The notes under the pieces: model-generated
The model's input: the letters and a program-made list of their open reading frames with translations, nothing else
Databases searched by the model: none
What the model was told of the DNA's origin: nothing
Made by a program: the position numbers and the translations under genes
Assembly (NCBI GenBank): GCA_033239125.1
Contig: BSWB01000002.1
Span: forward strand, 5,675,001 to 5,739,000
Direction: 5' to 3'
Length of the DNA stretch: 64,000 nt
From: Fagopyrum homotropicum
Lineage: Eukaryota > Streptophyta > Magnoliopsida > Caryophyllales > Polygonaceae
Shown here: piece by piece, positions 1 through 11,595 of the stretch
Layout of the letters: each line of letters opens with the position of its first letter
How positions within the stretch are numbered: the stretch's first letter is position 1

Positions 1-216
1 GGGTTGCCTGTGTAATTATTGTAAATACGTTGGTTATTTATATGACCGCTCTGTTAATCGAAACCCTAAGGGAAATTTATCATATTTTCACATGGTATCA
101 GAGGTTATCGTTCCTCTAACCCTCTTCCACTCCCTTTAAACCTACGGCCGTCACCGCCATTCCTCCCCTTTACTACCGCTCAGGAAACCCTAATGGAAAT
201 TTATCATATTCTCACA
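1..216 (+). mobile_element. Collapsed Copia-type LTR retrotransposon end
   Basis: Bases 60-92 end in ...TTTTCACA and are followed directly by TGGTATCAGAG (93-103), the usual primer-binding site complementary to initiator tRNA-Met. A near copy of 60-92 recurs at 184-216 with two mismatches. This looks like the end of a 5' LTR, about 90 bases of leader, and then the end of the 3' LTR, with nearly all of the internal region and most of the second LTR deleted. The left part is outside the window, so the LTR length is unknown. Confidence 0.5.
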
Positions 217-608
217 CAATCAACTTACCCAATAAACTTAAGTTTCATTTACCAATAACCCCGACTTTAGTTTCGATAAGCTAATAGTTTCCAAAACCTG
301 ACACCACAAATTATTCCCTAAGAGAGAACTAAATTAGACAAGCCTTATTGATTTTATTAATATGTATTTAATTACATAAGCAACATTGTAAGAAAAGTAT
401 ATAAGTCACCATATAAAAGATACAATATAAAATTATAATGCATGAAAAACTTAAAAAATTGAGAGAATATATGAAGATGAGCAAGAGTGATATGTATGGG
501 CATTATTCTCCAAGAAAATTCTTTTCAACCTTCAAAGTTCAAACCATATTATTACCTAATAAATTCTTTCTCCATATAAAACAATTCTCTCTTGACCTCA
601 TTTAGCAT

Positions 609-616
609 TATAAATA
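609..616 (+). promoter_or_regulatory. TATA box of the miR156/157 gene
   Basis: TATAAATA in an AT-rich stretch, followed by a C/T-rich leader (about 640-710) typical of a plant transcript start. It lies about 140 bases upstream of the hairpin at 751. Bases 217-608 are AT-rich; I see no gene in them. Confidence 0.5.
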
Positions 617-750
617 GAGAGTTTCATAAAAACCCTTTTACCACATATCCAACACAACTGAGTTCTAAACTGAACCCTTCAATCTTGTCCTCTCTTTCTC
701 TTTCCTTTGTTTATGATCTATGTTTAGCAGACGATGAGGGTGCATGGTAG

Positions 751-898
751 AGGGTGATGCTGACAGAAGATAGAGAGCACTGAGGATGATATGCAATTCA
801 ATTGATCGAAACTCGAAAACAGTTCGACAAAGAGGAGGAGAAGAAGAAGACGATGCATCTCACTCCTTTGTGCTCTCTGCCTTCTGTCATCGCCTTCA
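751..898 (+). ncRNA. MIR156: miR156/157 precursor hairpin
   Basis: The 5' arm holds TGACAGAAGATAGAGAGCAC at 761-780, the sequence of the miR157 form of the miR156/157 family. The 3' arm (855-898) holds its partner strand at about 870-890 (GTGCTCTCTGCCTTCTGTCA). The two arms pair almost continuously from 751-794 with 855-898, with only small bulges, leaving a loop of about 60 bases. Known role: miR156/157 is loaded into AGO1 and represses SPL transcription factors, controlling juvenile-to-adult phase change and shoot architecture. A TATA box sits upstream, and a possible spliced downstream exon follows. No protein is encoded here. Assignment to 156 or 157 is only a naming matter; membership of the family is clear. 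Confidence 0.92.
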
Positions 899-1538
899 GC
901 ACCTTCTCTGTCTTAGTCTAATTTTGTTATATATATGTTTTGAGGATATTATTAATCTCTAATTTATATGTATTTTGTTAGATTGAATGTTGAATTTTTC
1001 CTCTATTGGAAGTTATCTTTGTGGCTTGTGACTCTGCAGATTACAAACAGCTTAAGTTTGAAGTTATAAAAGAGCATCAGCAAGGGAAATACATAGAGAG
1101 ATTGAAGCCAAGAAAAGAGGTAGTTTTGTTTTATTTTGTTTTTAAATCTTGATTAGATTTGAATATAAAATGAAGTTGATCATAGCTAGTCATATATTTA
1201 CTATTTAGATAAATGTGGATTTGTTGTTGATTAATTATTTAATTACAAGGGCTTCCCTTTGTGTTTAATTATTATTTTAATTTGTCTAACCTTCTTTTTT
1301 TAATTTGTCCAACTTAAGACCTAGGCTGTATAGGATATGAATATTAATTTAGATATATTTTTTTACTTGAGTTTATTTAATTATATTATATTTTTTAAAT
1401 TATACATGTATTGATAATGATTTTCTTTTTATATCAAGATTTTCAACCTATATTTTAATGGAGTAAATTATAAAATAGTTTAACATAAAAACTTGCGGAG
1501 GGTGATATTTCCAAAAACTACATAAAAGTGCATAACTG
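899..1538 (+). other. Probable 3' part of the pri-miRNA, with a possible exon at 1040-1119
   Basis: An 80-base segment (1040-1119) is bounded by a good acceptor (CTCTGCAG) and a GT donor (AAAGAG/GTAG). It stays open in one frame, but no protein family is recognised. Because miR156 primary transcripts in plants are often spliced downstream of the hairpin, I read this as a possible non-coding exon. The rest is AT-rich with nothing recognisable. Confidence 0.3.
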
Positions 1539-1760
1539 TTGGAGATAATAAGTTCCCACATCAAAAGTTGAAAGTTGAAGACTTTTCGAACCTAGTATAT
1601 ATATAAGGTTAGTGGGCTACTTCTCATATTGGCAATTGGTTTTAGGATGGAATCTCGTCGAGTTTATATGTTGGGTGTGGGCCTAATGCGCATGTGTGTT
1701 GATATTCACACAACCCTCACTTTAGCGGTCCGTTTATATCGGACTTACAATAACCGCTAA
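1539..1760 (+). mobile_element. LTR-like fragment, copy 1
   Basis: Begins TGTTGGAGATAATAAG and contains a TATATATATAAGG block and the phrase ATTGGCAATTGGTTTTAGGA, which resemble solo LTRs common in eudicots. A diverged copy of the same sequence lies at about 6880-7060, so this is a dispersed repeat, not a gene. No coding domain is attached. Confidence 0.4.
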
Positions 1761-4700
1761 TGGAAAGTAATTTTTGGTGTAATGACTACAATGACCATAT
1801 TTTTTTTTTAATTACAAAACTACCTTATATTTTAATTAATGTATGGAACCCTACTCCTCATTTCCTCCATACGTATGTCTTTCTTCTTGAATGGCAATGA
1901 GAATTCTTGTCAAGGGTTCTCTAATGTCGTTAATTTGCTCCATCAATGACTTATGTCGACAGGTTGAAGATGAAAAAAAACCTCTTCGTAAAGTTGACGC
2001 GGACCGAGATAGATTATCCAAGAAAATCTCCAAGATATTTTAAAATTAGAGGTTATCCGAAAAATAGTTTGTCTGAATTCAGTTTTGGAAATATGTGGAA
2101 AAAGAAATAAAATAAAATTTGAAAAAGAAAATAAATTTGATTTTGCAGCTTTTATAAAAAGTTTGACTTGTAATGCTCAATCATAAATTAAAGTTCTCGA
2201 GCCTCCTTTCTTGACCAATTTATAGGGAAGAAAAAAAATTTTTTAACTCTATTGGAGTGATCAAATGCCTTGCACTAAGCTTTTCTATACTTGCATATTT
2301 ATGAGGTTCTTTATAATATATTTGTAATCTAATTATATTCTAGTGATTAAGGTTGCCAATTGCCATGTATGTACGGATATGATTTGAATATTAGTTTGTA
2401 ATAAAGTAGATTGATCATATTGTCAAGTCCACCAAAGTCATGTTATTTTTCCTTAATTGACTTTACTAAAGCGCTTACTCTTGAAGATTCTTGTGTTTAA
2501 TTTGTCACAACATCATATTATTTGAGTTGTGCAATTCTTAATATACATGTGTTCTTATTGTTATATCGGTTTTTATCAATCATAAAAGTATGTATCTCAT
2601 TAATGAAACTCGCGGTTTAACTTTTATCAGGATTACAGAGTAAAGTTGAATATTTATATTTAAAATTCTCTATTTTTCCGTCTTCGTCTTTCTTTTTTTT
2701 ACTTACATCTCTCGATCTCCCCCGTTTAGTCAAACTCAATGTTTGAGGGCTCCAAACATATTTAAATTTAATGATCAACATATTGGTACAAATTTTCAAA
2801 ACGATCAGAAGTTTAAAAACACGTTGAAAAGTCCACATGATTATTCTTTCACGCGTTAGCTTCTAACATGATTACACCGTTTTTACAACGATCATTCAGG
2901 GTTTATATTCGTCATTTACGATAAAATTAGGTTGCGAATTTTTATCTTGTTTTTATTATGAAGTAAATTACACTGAACCACCTCTTACAGATTTTCATTT
3001 AACCACCACTTATAATACATCCGTCAACAAATCACCACCACATAAAAACAAATCTCCAAATCAAAGGTGAAGGTGATTGGGGATTGGGTCGGTGGGTCGT
3101 TCTCGCAGATTTATATCCGACACTAAAAATGGCTTTTTTTTCTAGGAATTTGATTGCCATTCAACGATGCGGAATCGATCATAGAGCTGTAAATATAAGA
3201 GGTCGTTACGTAAAAATAATGTGTATATATATAGTTTTGTATAATTTATTTTTAATAATAATTATTTTGTTGTATTTCGATGTACTAAGTATTGCCTAAA
3301 TTTTTTTAAAAAAAGTTATATAATTATAAAGTTCTTAACTTTGAGGATCGGATTGTTAGTTTTTGAGACAATAAATTTCAAATTTTAACAAATAATAATG
3401 CAATCAACTTATAATCATAACAATAACTAAATTATAAAAAGTTGTATATTAGATTGAGATGGAAGATGGTGCACAACACAAAGTCGATTCTAATGTTGCA
3501 AATCAATTAATGGTTTGGATATAAATATCACTTACTCTTTGTTACTCTAAACGAACCATGTAGTACTAACTTATGATTATTATCGTATTTAGTTGTCACT
3601 ATCTTAGGTGTAATTAGATAAGATAAGAGTGGTACGTTGTTGATAGATCATAAATTCATAATAAATACTAGGTTGACACATACTAGACATATTGATATTT
3701 TCTCAGATTTTAAATTTTAAATTTATATATAAAGTTTTGTATTTTCTGAGTAATAAGAAATATTGTATCTTTATGTTTTATTTTTTATAAAAATAATATG
3801 TTAAATATTAAAATATTTCATCAAGATCACCGTATTCTGCAATATCATCTTCTGAGGTTTGATGTAGTCATTTGCTGGCGGTTTCGTCGTTTGTCGAGAA
3901 GGGGGCGTGAATTTGTGATCGACTCCTGACGTACGGCTCTGTTACAGTCCAAATTTAAGGTGTACACAGTTGTTCCTCCCTGTGTACTTCCTTCGAAGTT
4001 GAACGTTTTTGCTCGTTGTCTCTTGCTGGATGGACCATCCTGCTTTCCCTTGAATACTTTTTTTTGCTTTCGGTTTCATTTTGATATTTTTTGTGTATTT
4101 CTTTTCTCTTTTTTTGTGGTCTCTCATGACGGTTTGACTGTCTGCCGATTTTTTCGGTCTTTCGTCCCACTAGACGTCGCGTCGTCTACTGGTTTCGAAC
4201 CGCTTTCCATTTTCAAAAAAAATAATAAAAATAAATACATAAATAAATAAAGAAAAACTCCAATTTATTCAATTAAAAATTAATATAACACAAAGTAAAT
4301 ACCTATTATGAATTCAAAGATATTATTATTATAATATAACAACTTGAACATATAATTAAGGATGATATGATTGATCTCTTTTGTTTGTATCCTCTTTTTT
4401 CAATGTTGTTGTCTTGCCCTCATTTGTTGTTTCTTTCTATTTGGGTTTGGATTTGTTTTTTGTGTGGTTCTTAATCTTAATCTTATTTGCTTTTGGGATT
4501 AAAATAAAGAAAAATAATATGTAGGTCATGGCATATTGATAGGTCCATAGTGTGTACGTTTCTAGCTTTGATAGGAGCTAAAACCCTATCCGTACGTAAG
4601 CATGTTCCCTCACACTAACAATGTTGCTTTCATAGCTTATTAGCTTAACATTAATGTTACTTAATTCTTCCATGTACTATTTCACTTACTTAGGTATATT

Positions 4701-5550
4701 CCCACTTTTGTCTCATTTTGTGACTTACTATCAATGATAAAATAGAAATATCCTCAACTTTGGTCCTTTAACCCTAAGTGGGGGGATTACAAGAAGTTTA
4801 TAAAGATTATGAAAAAAATATTGGGTTTTTTTTAGTTCATTCTTACACGAGTTTATGGGTCAGTTTGAAACCGTAATATTACGTAGATGGAACTGAAGAT
4901 GAATATAATTATTTAGATTAAGAATTAAGGAGATAAAATTGTTTAATGAGATAAGTATGAAAATAAGTAAAATGAATGTTTGGTAAAATAAATATTTAAT
5001 CTTGTTCAAACTTATTTATCAATGGTCAAATCATTATTCAATCTTGTTCATCATTTCAATTTGTTTTTTAATCGGCACTTTAGCCCTTCAATGAATCAAT
5101 GCGGTCTGACGGCTGTTCATCCGGTGGATTTGGATGGTAACCGTCACTTCTTTCATCTAGTGTAAGCTTTTTCCGGTGTAAAGGAGGGAAAAGAGAAGTT
5201 GAAGATGGAGAGCGAGAATGATGATGAGTCGCTTGGCGATTCATCCGGTGAAAAACGTTGCCGTTGACCATTGTCGCCAATTACCACGGTCCGACGGTTC
5301 ATCTGACGGAAACTTCCTCCGCCACCACTTCCACATTAGAGGTGGGGTTGGGATTTGGGAAGTGTAACAATAGTTTTAAACTACGGTTTTTTTAGATTTT
5401 TTTAACAAATCGGTGTTTCAAACAACGGTTCTTCCCGAACCTACAAATCATCATGTTCTCGTAATTAAATACATTTCATCCGCTCCTAGTTTCAAATTTT
5501 TTTTTTATTATTTAGGAAAAAAGACCATCAATAAGCTTAATTTTTTTGCT
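1761..5550. other. Intergenic, AT-rich, no gene seen
   Basis: Only short random open frames. At about 3960-4215 a T/C-rich stretch ends in an A-rich tail (CAAAAAAAATAATAAA), which may be the 3' end of an old retroposon. I see no transposon termini or RNA gene elsewhere in this span. Confidence 0.4.
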
Positions 5551-5955
5551 CCAATAAGCTTATGGTTCCCAAATGGATCATATTGGAATGTGTAGATTGT
5601 TAGAAGTATCTTATGGACATCTCAATGAGGATCCCTCAAGCGAAAACGATTTAAGTAGTTAAGCAGATTAATGCAATCTACACATTCCAATATGGTCCAC
5701 TTGAGAACCATAAACTTATTGGAGCTCAAAGCGGTTAGGATGAACTATCTTTTAGAGGTAATCCATTCTAAAACATCCTTACGGATGAGAACATAAAGTT
5801 CAAGATCATTCATTAGACAATTATCCTCTAGAGGTAGCCCATCATAAGATCATTCATTAGACAATTATCCTCTAATGGTAGTCCATTCTAAGATACTTCT
5901 CATTGATTGGTGGTCCATATTGAGATGTCCATAAGATACTTCTAACAATCTACAC
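5551..5955. repeat. Foldback element with two nested inverted repeats and a 43-base tandem repeat
   Basis: Segment 5551-5600 is inverted at 5674-5722. The overlapping segment 5590-5627 is inverted at 5919-5955 almost perfectly. Between them a 43-base unit starting AAGATCATTCATTAG is repeated at 5802 and 5845. There is no coding capacity, and a MITE follows directly at 5985. Confidence 0.65.
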
Positions 5956-5984
5956 AATAAGCGTATGGAATGTGTAGATTATTA

Positions 5985-6286
5985 GGGCCCGTTTGTTTCC
6001 AACTCCGGAAACGGAAACGAAATGGAAACAAATTTAGTCCATATGTATATCTTTATTCATGAAATCTAATGGAATCATTCCTTGTGATTTATTACAAAGT
6101 TCACTTGCTTCCCCACATTTTGTTTCCCTATAGGATATCGAAAATAATCAAACTCTACTTCAATTACTTCAAATCACAAGTAATGATTCCAAAAAATTTC
6201 ATGAATAAGGGACCTTAAGGGTATACGTATGAACTATATTATTTTCCATTCCGTTTCCGATTCTGGAGTTAAAACCTAACGGGCCC
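5985..6286. mobile_element. Tourist-like MITE, copy 1
   Basis: A 302-base element starting GGGCCCGTTT and ending AACGGGCCC, with terminal inverted repeats of roughly 45 bases (GGAAACGGAA motif inside both) and a TTA target duplication on each side (5982-5984, 6287-6289). TTA/TAA duplications and this terminus fit the PIF/Harbinger (Tourist) class. Related copies are at 8908-9199 and 42100-42338. Confidence 0.8.
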
Positions 6287-7935
6287 TTATAAGTATCTTA
6301 TTGGACCACCAATTAATTATAAATAATCTTTAGAACAAAAGTAAATTAAAAAAATAAATAGCTATACCATTTTGGGCTGGGCAATTGGGTTTGGGCCATA
6401 TTTAGTTAATAAACGTTTTCTCGGTTAAACATTGGGCTGGATTGGGCTTCTTAGCCCATTCATTAAACAATTATCCTTTCAAAAAAATATAGTTAAAGTA
6501 CACGTGAATAAAAGGAATTCATTTAGTCATTATTATATGTACTGATATATAATATAGTCAAATGATAACAACACATATTTTGAAATAATAACTTCTAAAA
6601 TGACTAATAATATGAAACAGTTGGAGCATTAATATTTTTTAAAAACATTTACGAGATAACCTCTGATCGAGTTGGCTCTCGTTATGCGGGTAAATAGTGT
6701 AATTTGTGTATTTTTTCTTTCGAATCCCAATCAACTCTTAGCCCGTTTTTCTTATTAATAAAAAGTGTGCGCAGATGTGTCAGAAATTACTTACTTTCCT
6801 TTCTATAAAGAAATAAAATAATCGACTTCAAAACTAGTCACCCAATCTCTATAACGGGGAGAATGTTTTGACATAAAAAATCTAAAGTCGGGAGAATGTT
6901 TTTTTGGTTGGAAAGTTGAAGTCGGGAGACTATGAGCATAGTATATTAGGTTTTTGATAAACTTCTCGTATTGTCAATTGGTTGCAAGATGAAATCACTT
7001 CATTGAATTTTGTGCTAAGTTCGGACTCTAATACACATGTGCGATTGGATGTGCGATATAAATGTAAAAAATTACAAAGCTACAAGAATCACTCAAAAAC
7101 TGCTCTTTGTCAAAATCTAAAAAACGTCAAACCTCTGGAGCCCGTTCCAAAAATCTCATCATTATTATATTTTATAACGAAAATCGGTTACGTTGTCCTA
7201 CCTCCTTATGATAGTCAAAGCTACACAAAGATCGAGATCATCAAAGTGTGTCAACTGGTCAACAACACAATTAATATATCTAAAAACATGTGATCTAGAG
7301 TTCGTCCAAAAAACGAATCTAGTGTGAAGTCGGATAAAATCATCTCAACTATCCGTGAACAACTTCAAAGACCTTAAAGTGTGTTGATGACACACAAATG
7401 GACAACTCCAAAAACCTCAAGTCTGATAGCTTTTTGCAAGCCCGATTTCCTAGCACATGCTTCCGCTTTAGTACCGAATTGAAGTTTTTTTCACCAAAAT
7501 TGCACCATTATTGTTCCTACTAACAAACCCAATGGAGGTAACCCCGAAATCAAATTTAGAATCAACAAAATTAAGTTTGTGTGATTCACAATATAGTTTA
7601 TCCCATTTTTTTTCATTTATAATTTTTATTAATTATGGACCTTTGGTGTTGGTCTAATGTCATATTTTTCCATATTAATTTTTTTTCATATTCCTAGATT
7701 TGATTTTTAATGATTATTATTTATTTTATTTTTTTTGTCTTTGTCGAGATTAAGCGCAACACCTTCCTAGCAACTTCACGACACCGAGTTACCGCGTCTG
7801 CTACAGCTGCCCAACGTTAACTAAATTCCAATCATTAAACTTCCAACCAAACTCACCTCATCGCAACTCCAATCAAAACCAGCAAATTTCCCAATCAAAA
7901 ACCCAAAATTCCAACTTCAAATCCAAACACTAAAA
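6287..7935. other. Intergenic; diverged LTR-like fragment copy 2 at about 6880-7060
   Basis: The segment around 6880-7060 aligns with 1548-1740 (shared AAAGTTGAAG, CTTCTC, ATTG.CAATTGGTT and ACACATGTGCG blocks). At about 6650-6730 a stretch ends in TTTCGAATCCC, a weak tRNA B-box likeness, too weak to call. The rest is AT-rich, including a probable promoter for the gene at 7936. Confidence 0.4.
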
Positions 7936-8334
7936 ATGGAAGCAATTTCCCTAACCTCAACATACCTACCATCTCTGAAGAAATCACGCGGCGGCGGAAG
8001 GCGGCGCGCGGTGAAAGTGGAGGCGGCGTTAAGGAGGAGGAACTCGTACGGTTCAGGGAGATTGGTCGATGAAGGAATGATTGTGTTGAGGAAGAGAATC
8101 CATGAAATGAAGGTGATAGAGAGGAATTATCAGCCTCCATCGGATTGGATGGAATGGGAGAAGCAGATTTACGCCGGATATGATGATCTCATTTGCCGAT
8201 CTCTCACCGTCGTTCAATCTCTTCTTCTTGACGCTCGTCCCTCCGTTGGATTCGCCGTCGTTGTACTCCTTGGAGCTAGTGTTCCTACGTCCGTTGTGCT
8301 TCTTGCTTTGCAGATCGCCGCCGCCGGACATTAG
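7936..8334 (+). CDS. Conserved plant small membrane protein, probably plastid-targeted
   Basis: Single-exon frame of 132 residues. Residues 1-35 are rich in S, R and K and lack acidic residues until E29, as in a chloroplast transit peptide. A conserved-looking core follows (about 45-90, including NYQPPSDWMEWEKQIY), then a hydrophobic segment at about 105-128 that should span a membrane once. I recall this architecture from unnamed plant proteins but cannot give a function. The start is the first ATG after an AC-rich leader. Codon usage is more GC-rich than the surroundings, which supports real coding. The opposite strand also has open frames, but these are shadows. Confidence 0.72.
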   Translation: MEAISLTSTYLPSLKKSRGGGRRRAVKVEAALRRRNSYGSGRLVDEGMIVLRKRIHEMKVIERNYQPPSDWMEWEKQIYAGYDDLICRSLTVVQSLLLDARPSVGFAVVVLLGASVPTSVVLLALQIAAAGH

Positions 8335-9827
8335 CTCGCCGGAGCTCTTCGCCTGACTCTTCTGTGTCCTCGCTGTTGTAAATTAATATGTATACTATAC
8401 CATACATAAAGTATACGTTAGAATTTTGCAGAAAGTAAAATAAATAATATTTAGGATGGCAAAATTCAACTATTTGTTCTTGCTATTCTTTTATAATTGT
8501 TATTTTATGTAAATGTAACATTATCCCCAATCTTGTTTTATGAAATGTGATCGATAAATTAGTGTAACTTTGAAAGTTGTAAGACTATAACAATGGGGTG
8601 TGTTTTGAACATTGCACAAACTTGTTGAAAATATAGCTATTTATGAGTTTTTTTTAACAAGATGGGAAACAAAATTAGGCATCACTTTCTTGAGGGCTTT
8701 TATAAGATTTGTTTAATTATCACCCAGAACTCTAGTTTAGTGATTTGGATCATTTTCTCTAAACAATTTGGTTAAATAGGTTTTTTTTATAGACTTTTAT
8801 GTTGTACACCTCTCTAATTTTACCTTATATATAATTCCTGCTAGACGAAAGAATTGTGTTAAATAAATGTATATTTACTAAATGAGTTTATGTTATGAGT
8901 ACTCTTAAGGTCCGTTTAGTTCCAACTCCAGTAACTGAAACGGAATGGAAACGAATTTAGTCTATGTACATATCCTTATTCATGAAATTTTATGGAATCA
9001 TTCATTGTGGTTTAATACAAAGTACACTTGTTTTCCCACATTTTGTTACCCTATAGGGTATCAAAAGTAATCAAACTCTACTTCAATTACTTCAAACCAT
9101 AATGAATGATTCCAAAAACTTTAATGAACAAGGTCATACGTATGTAGTAGATTCGTTTCCAATTCATTTTCGATTTCGGAGGTAAAACCAAACGGACCCT
9201 TAATAGTAATAAAATGTCTAGTTAACTATTTTACCCCATTTTCTTTATCCATTTTTAAGAGCGAGAACCTCGATTTGGATGTTGTTAACCACAGTGATGA
9301 CTATCGTATGACAATTTGGTAGCCTCGTGATCTCTAGGAATGAACCCTCCCCGAGTTTGGACCAAATGACTCAATTTTAAATTATGGGCTGGTCCAAAGA
9401 TAAATTTTTTGATTAGGCCCAACTTGGCCCATTTAAGGAGAGTATAGGTTAGCTAACAAAGGTCCATGGCGAGATCTAAGGACCAACATTATTAAATCCG
9501 ACAGCCGCCAAACACAATAATAGAGCCTTATTTGTTTACGTTTTTTACTGTCTTACTCTTATCTGTGGTTCCCTTTCATTATCATCAAAAGAAACTTGAA
9601 GTTCTCCTTACCCAAAAAAGAGAGAGAAATTTGAAATTACTTATTAAATTGTAAAAGGAATCCCAATCATTTATGCTCTGTAAAAATATGGACAGTAACC
9701 GCCATCTTCTAGCGAATACTCACAAATATCGCAAAGACTCTGTCTTTATCCCTGCTAAATTACTCTTACATCTTCATCGTTATCATCTATAGTTGTAGTC
9801 TGCTGAATTTTGGGGTTTTAGTTTCTG
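8335..9827. other. 3' flank of the 7936 gene and promoter/leader of the PILS gene
   Basis: Contains the MITE at 8908-9199. Further right lies a probable PILS promoter and a first untranslated exon ending at 9827. No other gene was seen. Confidence 0.45.
8908..9199. mobile_element. Tourist-like MITE, copy 2
   Basis: Termini AGGTCCGTTT and AAACGGACCC are flanked by TTA (8905-8907 and 9200-9202). The interior matches copy 1 at 5985-6286 (shared ATATCYTTATTCATGAAAT and CTACTTCAATTACTTCAAA blocks). Length 292 bases. Confidence 0.78.
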
Positions 9828-10190
9828 GTAAGTTCTCTTATCTTGATTCTTTGCTGGCATTGATTTATTGGGTCTGAAATTTGATGGGGTTGGTCTGATT
9901 AAATCTGTGGTCTTTGCTTTGTATTTTCCTCAACCTTTCATAGTTCGTCTTGTGTGTATCCGTGAACTTTCTAGGAACCATCCTAGTAATTTCTTGAAGT
10001 TGCACTAAGAAACAAACAACTTTTCATGGCTCGTCCTGATCTCAGTTTCAATTTATTTGAATTTCACACGGAATTGCATTTGGCTTCTTCTCTATGTCAT
10101 ATTACCCAGATTTGAATCCACAATTTTGGTTTTTTAGGGTTTGTAGTCTTTCTTGTGTGTGAATCTCATCTGGGTTTGTTACATCTTCAG
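9828..10190 (+). other. 5' UTR intron of the PILS gene
   Basis: Donor CTG/GTAAGT at 9828 and acceptor ATCTTCAG at 10190, 16 bases before the ATG. Position and signals fit an intron in the leader of an otherwise intronless coding sequence. Confidence 0.55.
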
Positions 10191-10206
10191 GTGAATTAAG
10201 GGGAAA

Positions 10207-11595
10207 ATGTTTAATAGAGTTTTCTTGATGGAGCTTCATGAGCAAGTGAATTCTGCAGAGCAAGATTTACTAAGTGCGGTTGTACCCTTACTGAAATTAA
10301 TCACTTTGTCTTTAATTGGGGTACTTCTAGCTCATCCCAAATGCAAGCTTGTCCCAAAAGCCACTTTCAAGCTTCTTAGCAAGCTTGTATTTGCCCTCTT
10401 TTTGCCATGTTTGATCTTTACTTACCTTGGCCAGTCAATCACTTACAAGAACTTCACACTTTGGTGGTTCATTCCTGCAAATGTGCTTATCAGCACTTCG
10501 ATTGGTTGTTTTCTTGGGTACCTGGTGGCGTTAATTTGTCAGCCGCCGCCTGAGTTTTTCCGGCTTACTGTCATCATGACAGGATTCGGTAACACGGGTT
10601 ACCTTCCACTTGCCATTGTTACATCGATCTGTCATAATAAGGATAATCCTTTTGGTCCGGATTGTCAAACGAATGGAGTTGCTTATGTTTCGTTTGCTTC
10701 ATGGGTTTCTGTCATTCTTGTGTATACTCTTGTGTATCATATGATGGAGCCTCCAAGAGAGTATTATGAAATTGTTGAGGAAGGAGATGAACTTGAGGTG
10801 GAGGTGTCGAGTAGTACTAGTAATTCTGCTTTGAATGATCTAAGCAAGCCCCTTCTTCACGAAGCTGAGTGGCCCGGAATTGGAGATAAGGAAACCGAGC
10901 ATTCAAAGACACCCGTGATAGCAAACGTTTTCTTCAACAATAGTGTCTCCAGTATTTCAATGCAATCGTTACCTGAAGTCGACTCGCTTGAGGAGGGTGG
11001 GAGGAGGAGCCCAAGGTCAATTAGGTGTCTGGCAGCTCCTAGAGTTGTTAAAAAGATGAGAATTGTGGCGGAGCAAACGCCAATCCAACACATTCTCCAA
11101 CCGCCCACCATCGCCTCTTTACTTGCAATCATTGTGGGTATGATCCCACAGCTGAAAGCCTTGGTTTTTGGGGATGACGCCGTCCTATCTTTCGCTACCG
11201 ACAGCTTAGCAATCGTGGCAGGGGCCATGGTGCCATCAGCAATGCTGATTCTTGGCGGAATGCTAGCCGAGGGCCCTACTGAAGGCAAGCTCGGCCGAAG
11301 GACTACTATTGGTGTTATAGTTGCAAGGCTGTTGTTGCTTCCTTTGATTGGGATAGGAATTGTGTTTTTAGCTGATAAGCTGAACTTGACAGTCCAAGGT
11401 GATCAGATGTTCCGGTTCGTTCTTTTGCTTCAGTATACAACCCCGAGTGCCATTTTACTCGGCGCGATTGCCAGCCTAAGGGGTTATGCAGTTCGTGAGG
11501 CCTCAGCGCTCATCTTTTGGCAGCACGTTCTCGCCGTGGTGTCAATATCAGTATATATTGTTATCTACTTCCGTGCAGTTCTATCATATGTCTGA
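10207..11595 (+). CDS. PILS2: PIN-LIKES (PILS) auxin carrier, PILS2-like
   Basis: 462 residues in one exon, close to the usual PILS length. The family sits in the ER membrane and moves auxin into the ER lumen, lowering nuclear auxin signalling. Layout: N-terminal hydrophobic bundle at about 20-180 with typical PILS phrases (LLAHPKCKLVPKATF at 41-55, PCLIFTYLG at 67-75, GFGNTGYLPLAIV at 126-138), a long hydrophilic acidic loop at about 183-295, and a C-terminal bundle at about 300-460. The loop and the intact phrases place it in the auxin efflux carrier superfamily (Mem_trans). PILS2 is preferred over PILS6 from loop length and the single-exon structure, but this is not certain. The second Met (10228) is an alternative start. 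Confidence 0.93.
   Translation: MFNRVFLMELHEQVNSAEQDLLSAVVPLLKLITLSLIGVLLAHPKCKLVPKATFKLLSKLVFALFLPCLIFTYLGQSITYKNFTLWWFIPANVLISTSIGCFLGYLVALICQPPPEFFRLTVIMTGFGNTGYLPLAIVTSICHNKDNPFGPDCQTNGVAYVSFASWVSVILVYTLVYHMMEPPREYYEIVEEGDELEVEVSSSTSNSALNDLSKPLLHEAEWPGIGDKETEHSKTPVIANVFFNNSVSSISMQSLPEVDSLEEGGRRSPRSIRCLAAPRVVKKMRIVAEQTPIQHILQPPTIASLLAIIVGMIPQLKALVFGDDAVLSFATDSLAIVAGAMVPSAMLILGGMLAEGPTEGKLGRRTTIGVIVARLLLLPLIGIGIVFLADKLNLTVQGDQMFRFVLLLQYTTPSAILLGAIASLRGYAVREASALIFWQHVLAVVSISVYIVIYFRAVLSYV

Noticed and set aside
1040..1119. Open exon-like segment with good splice signals
   Set aside because: The 26 sense codons match no family I know, and position after the miRNA hairpin makes a non-coding exon more likely.
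10857..11288. 143-codon minus-strand frame in the PILS gene
   Set aside because: Antisense shadow of the conserved PILS coding sequence.
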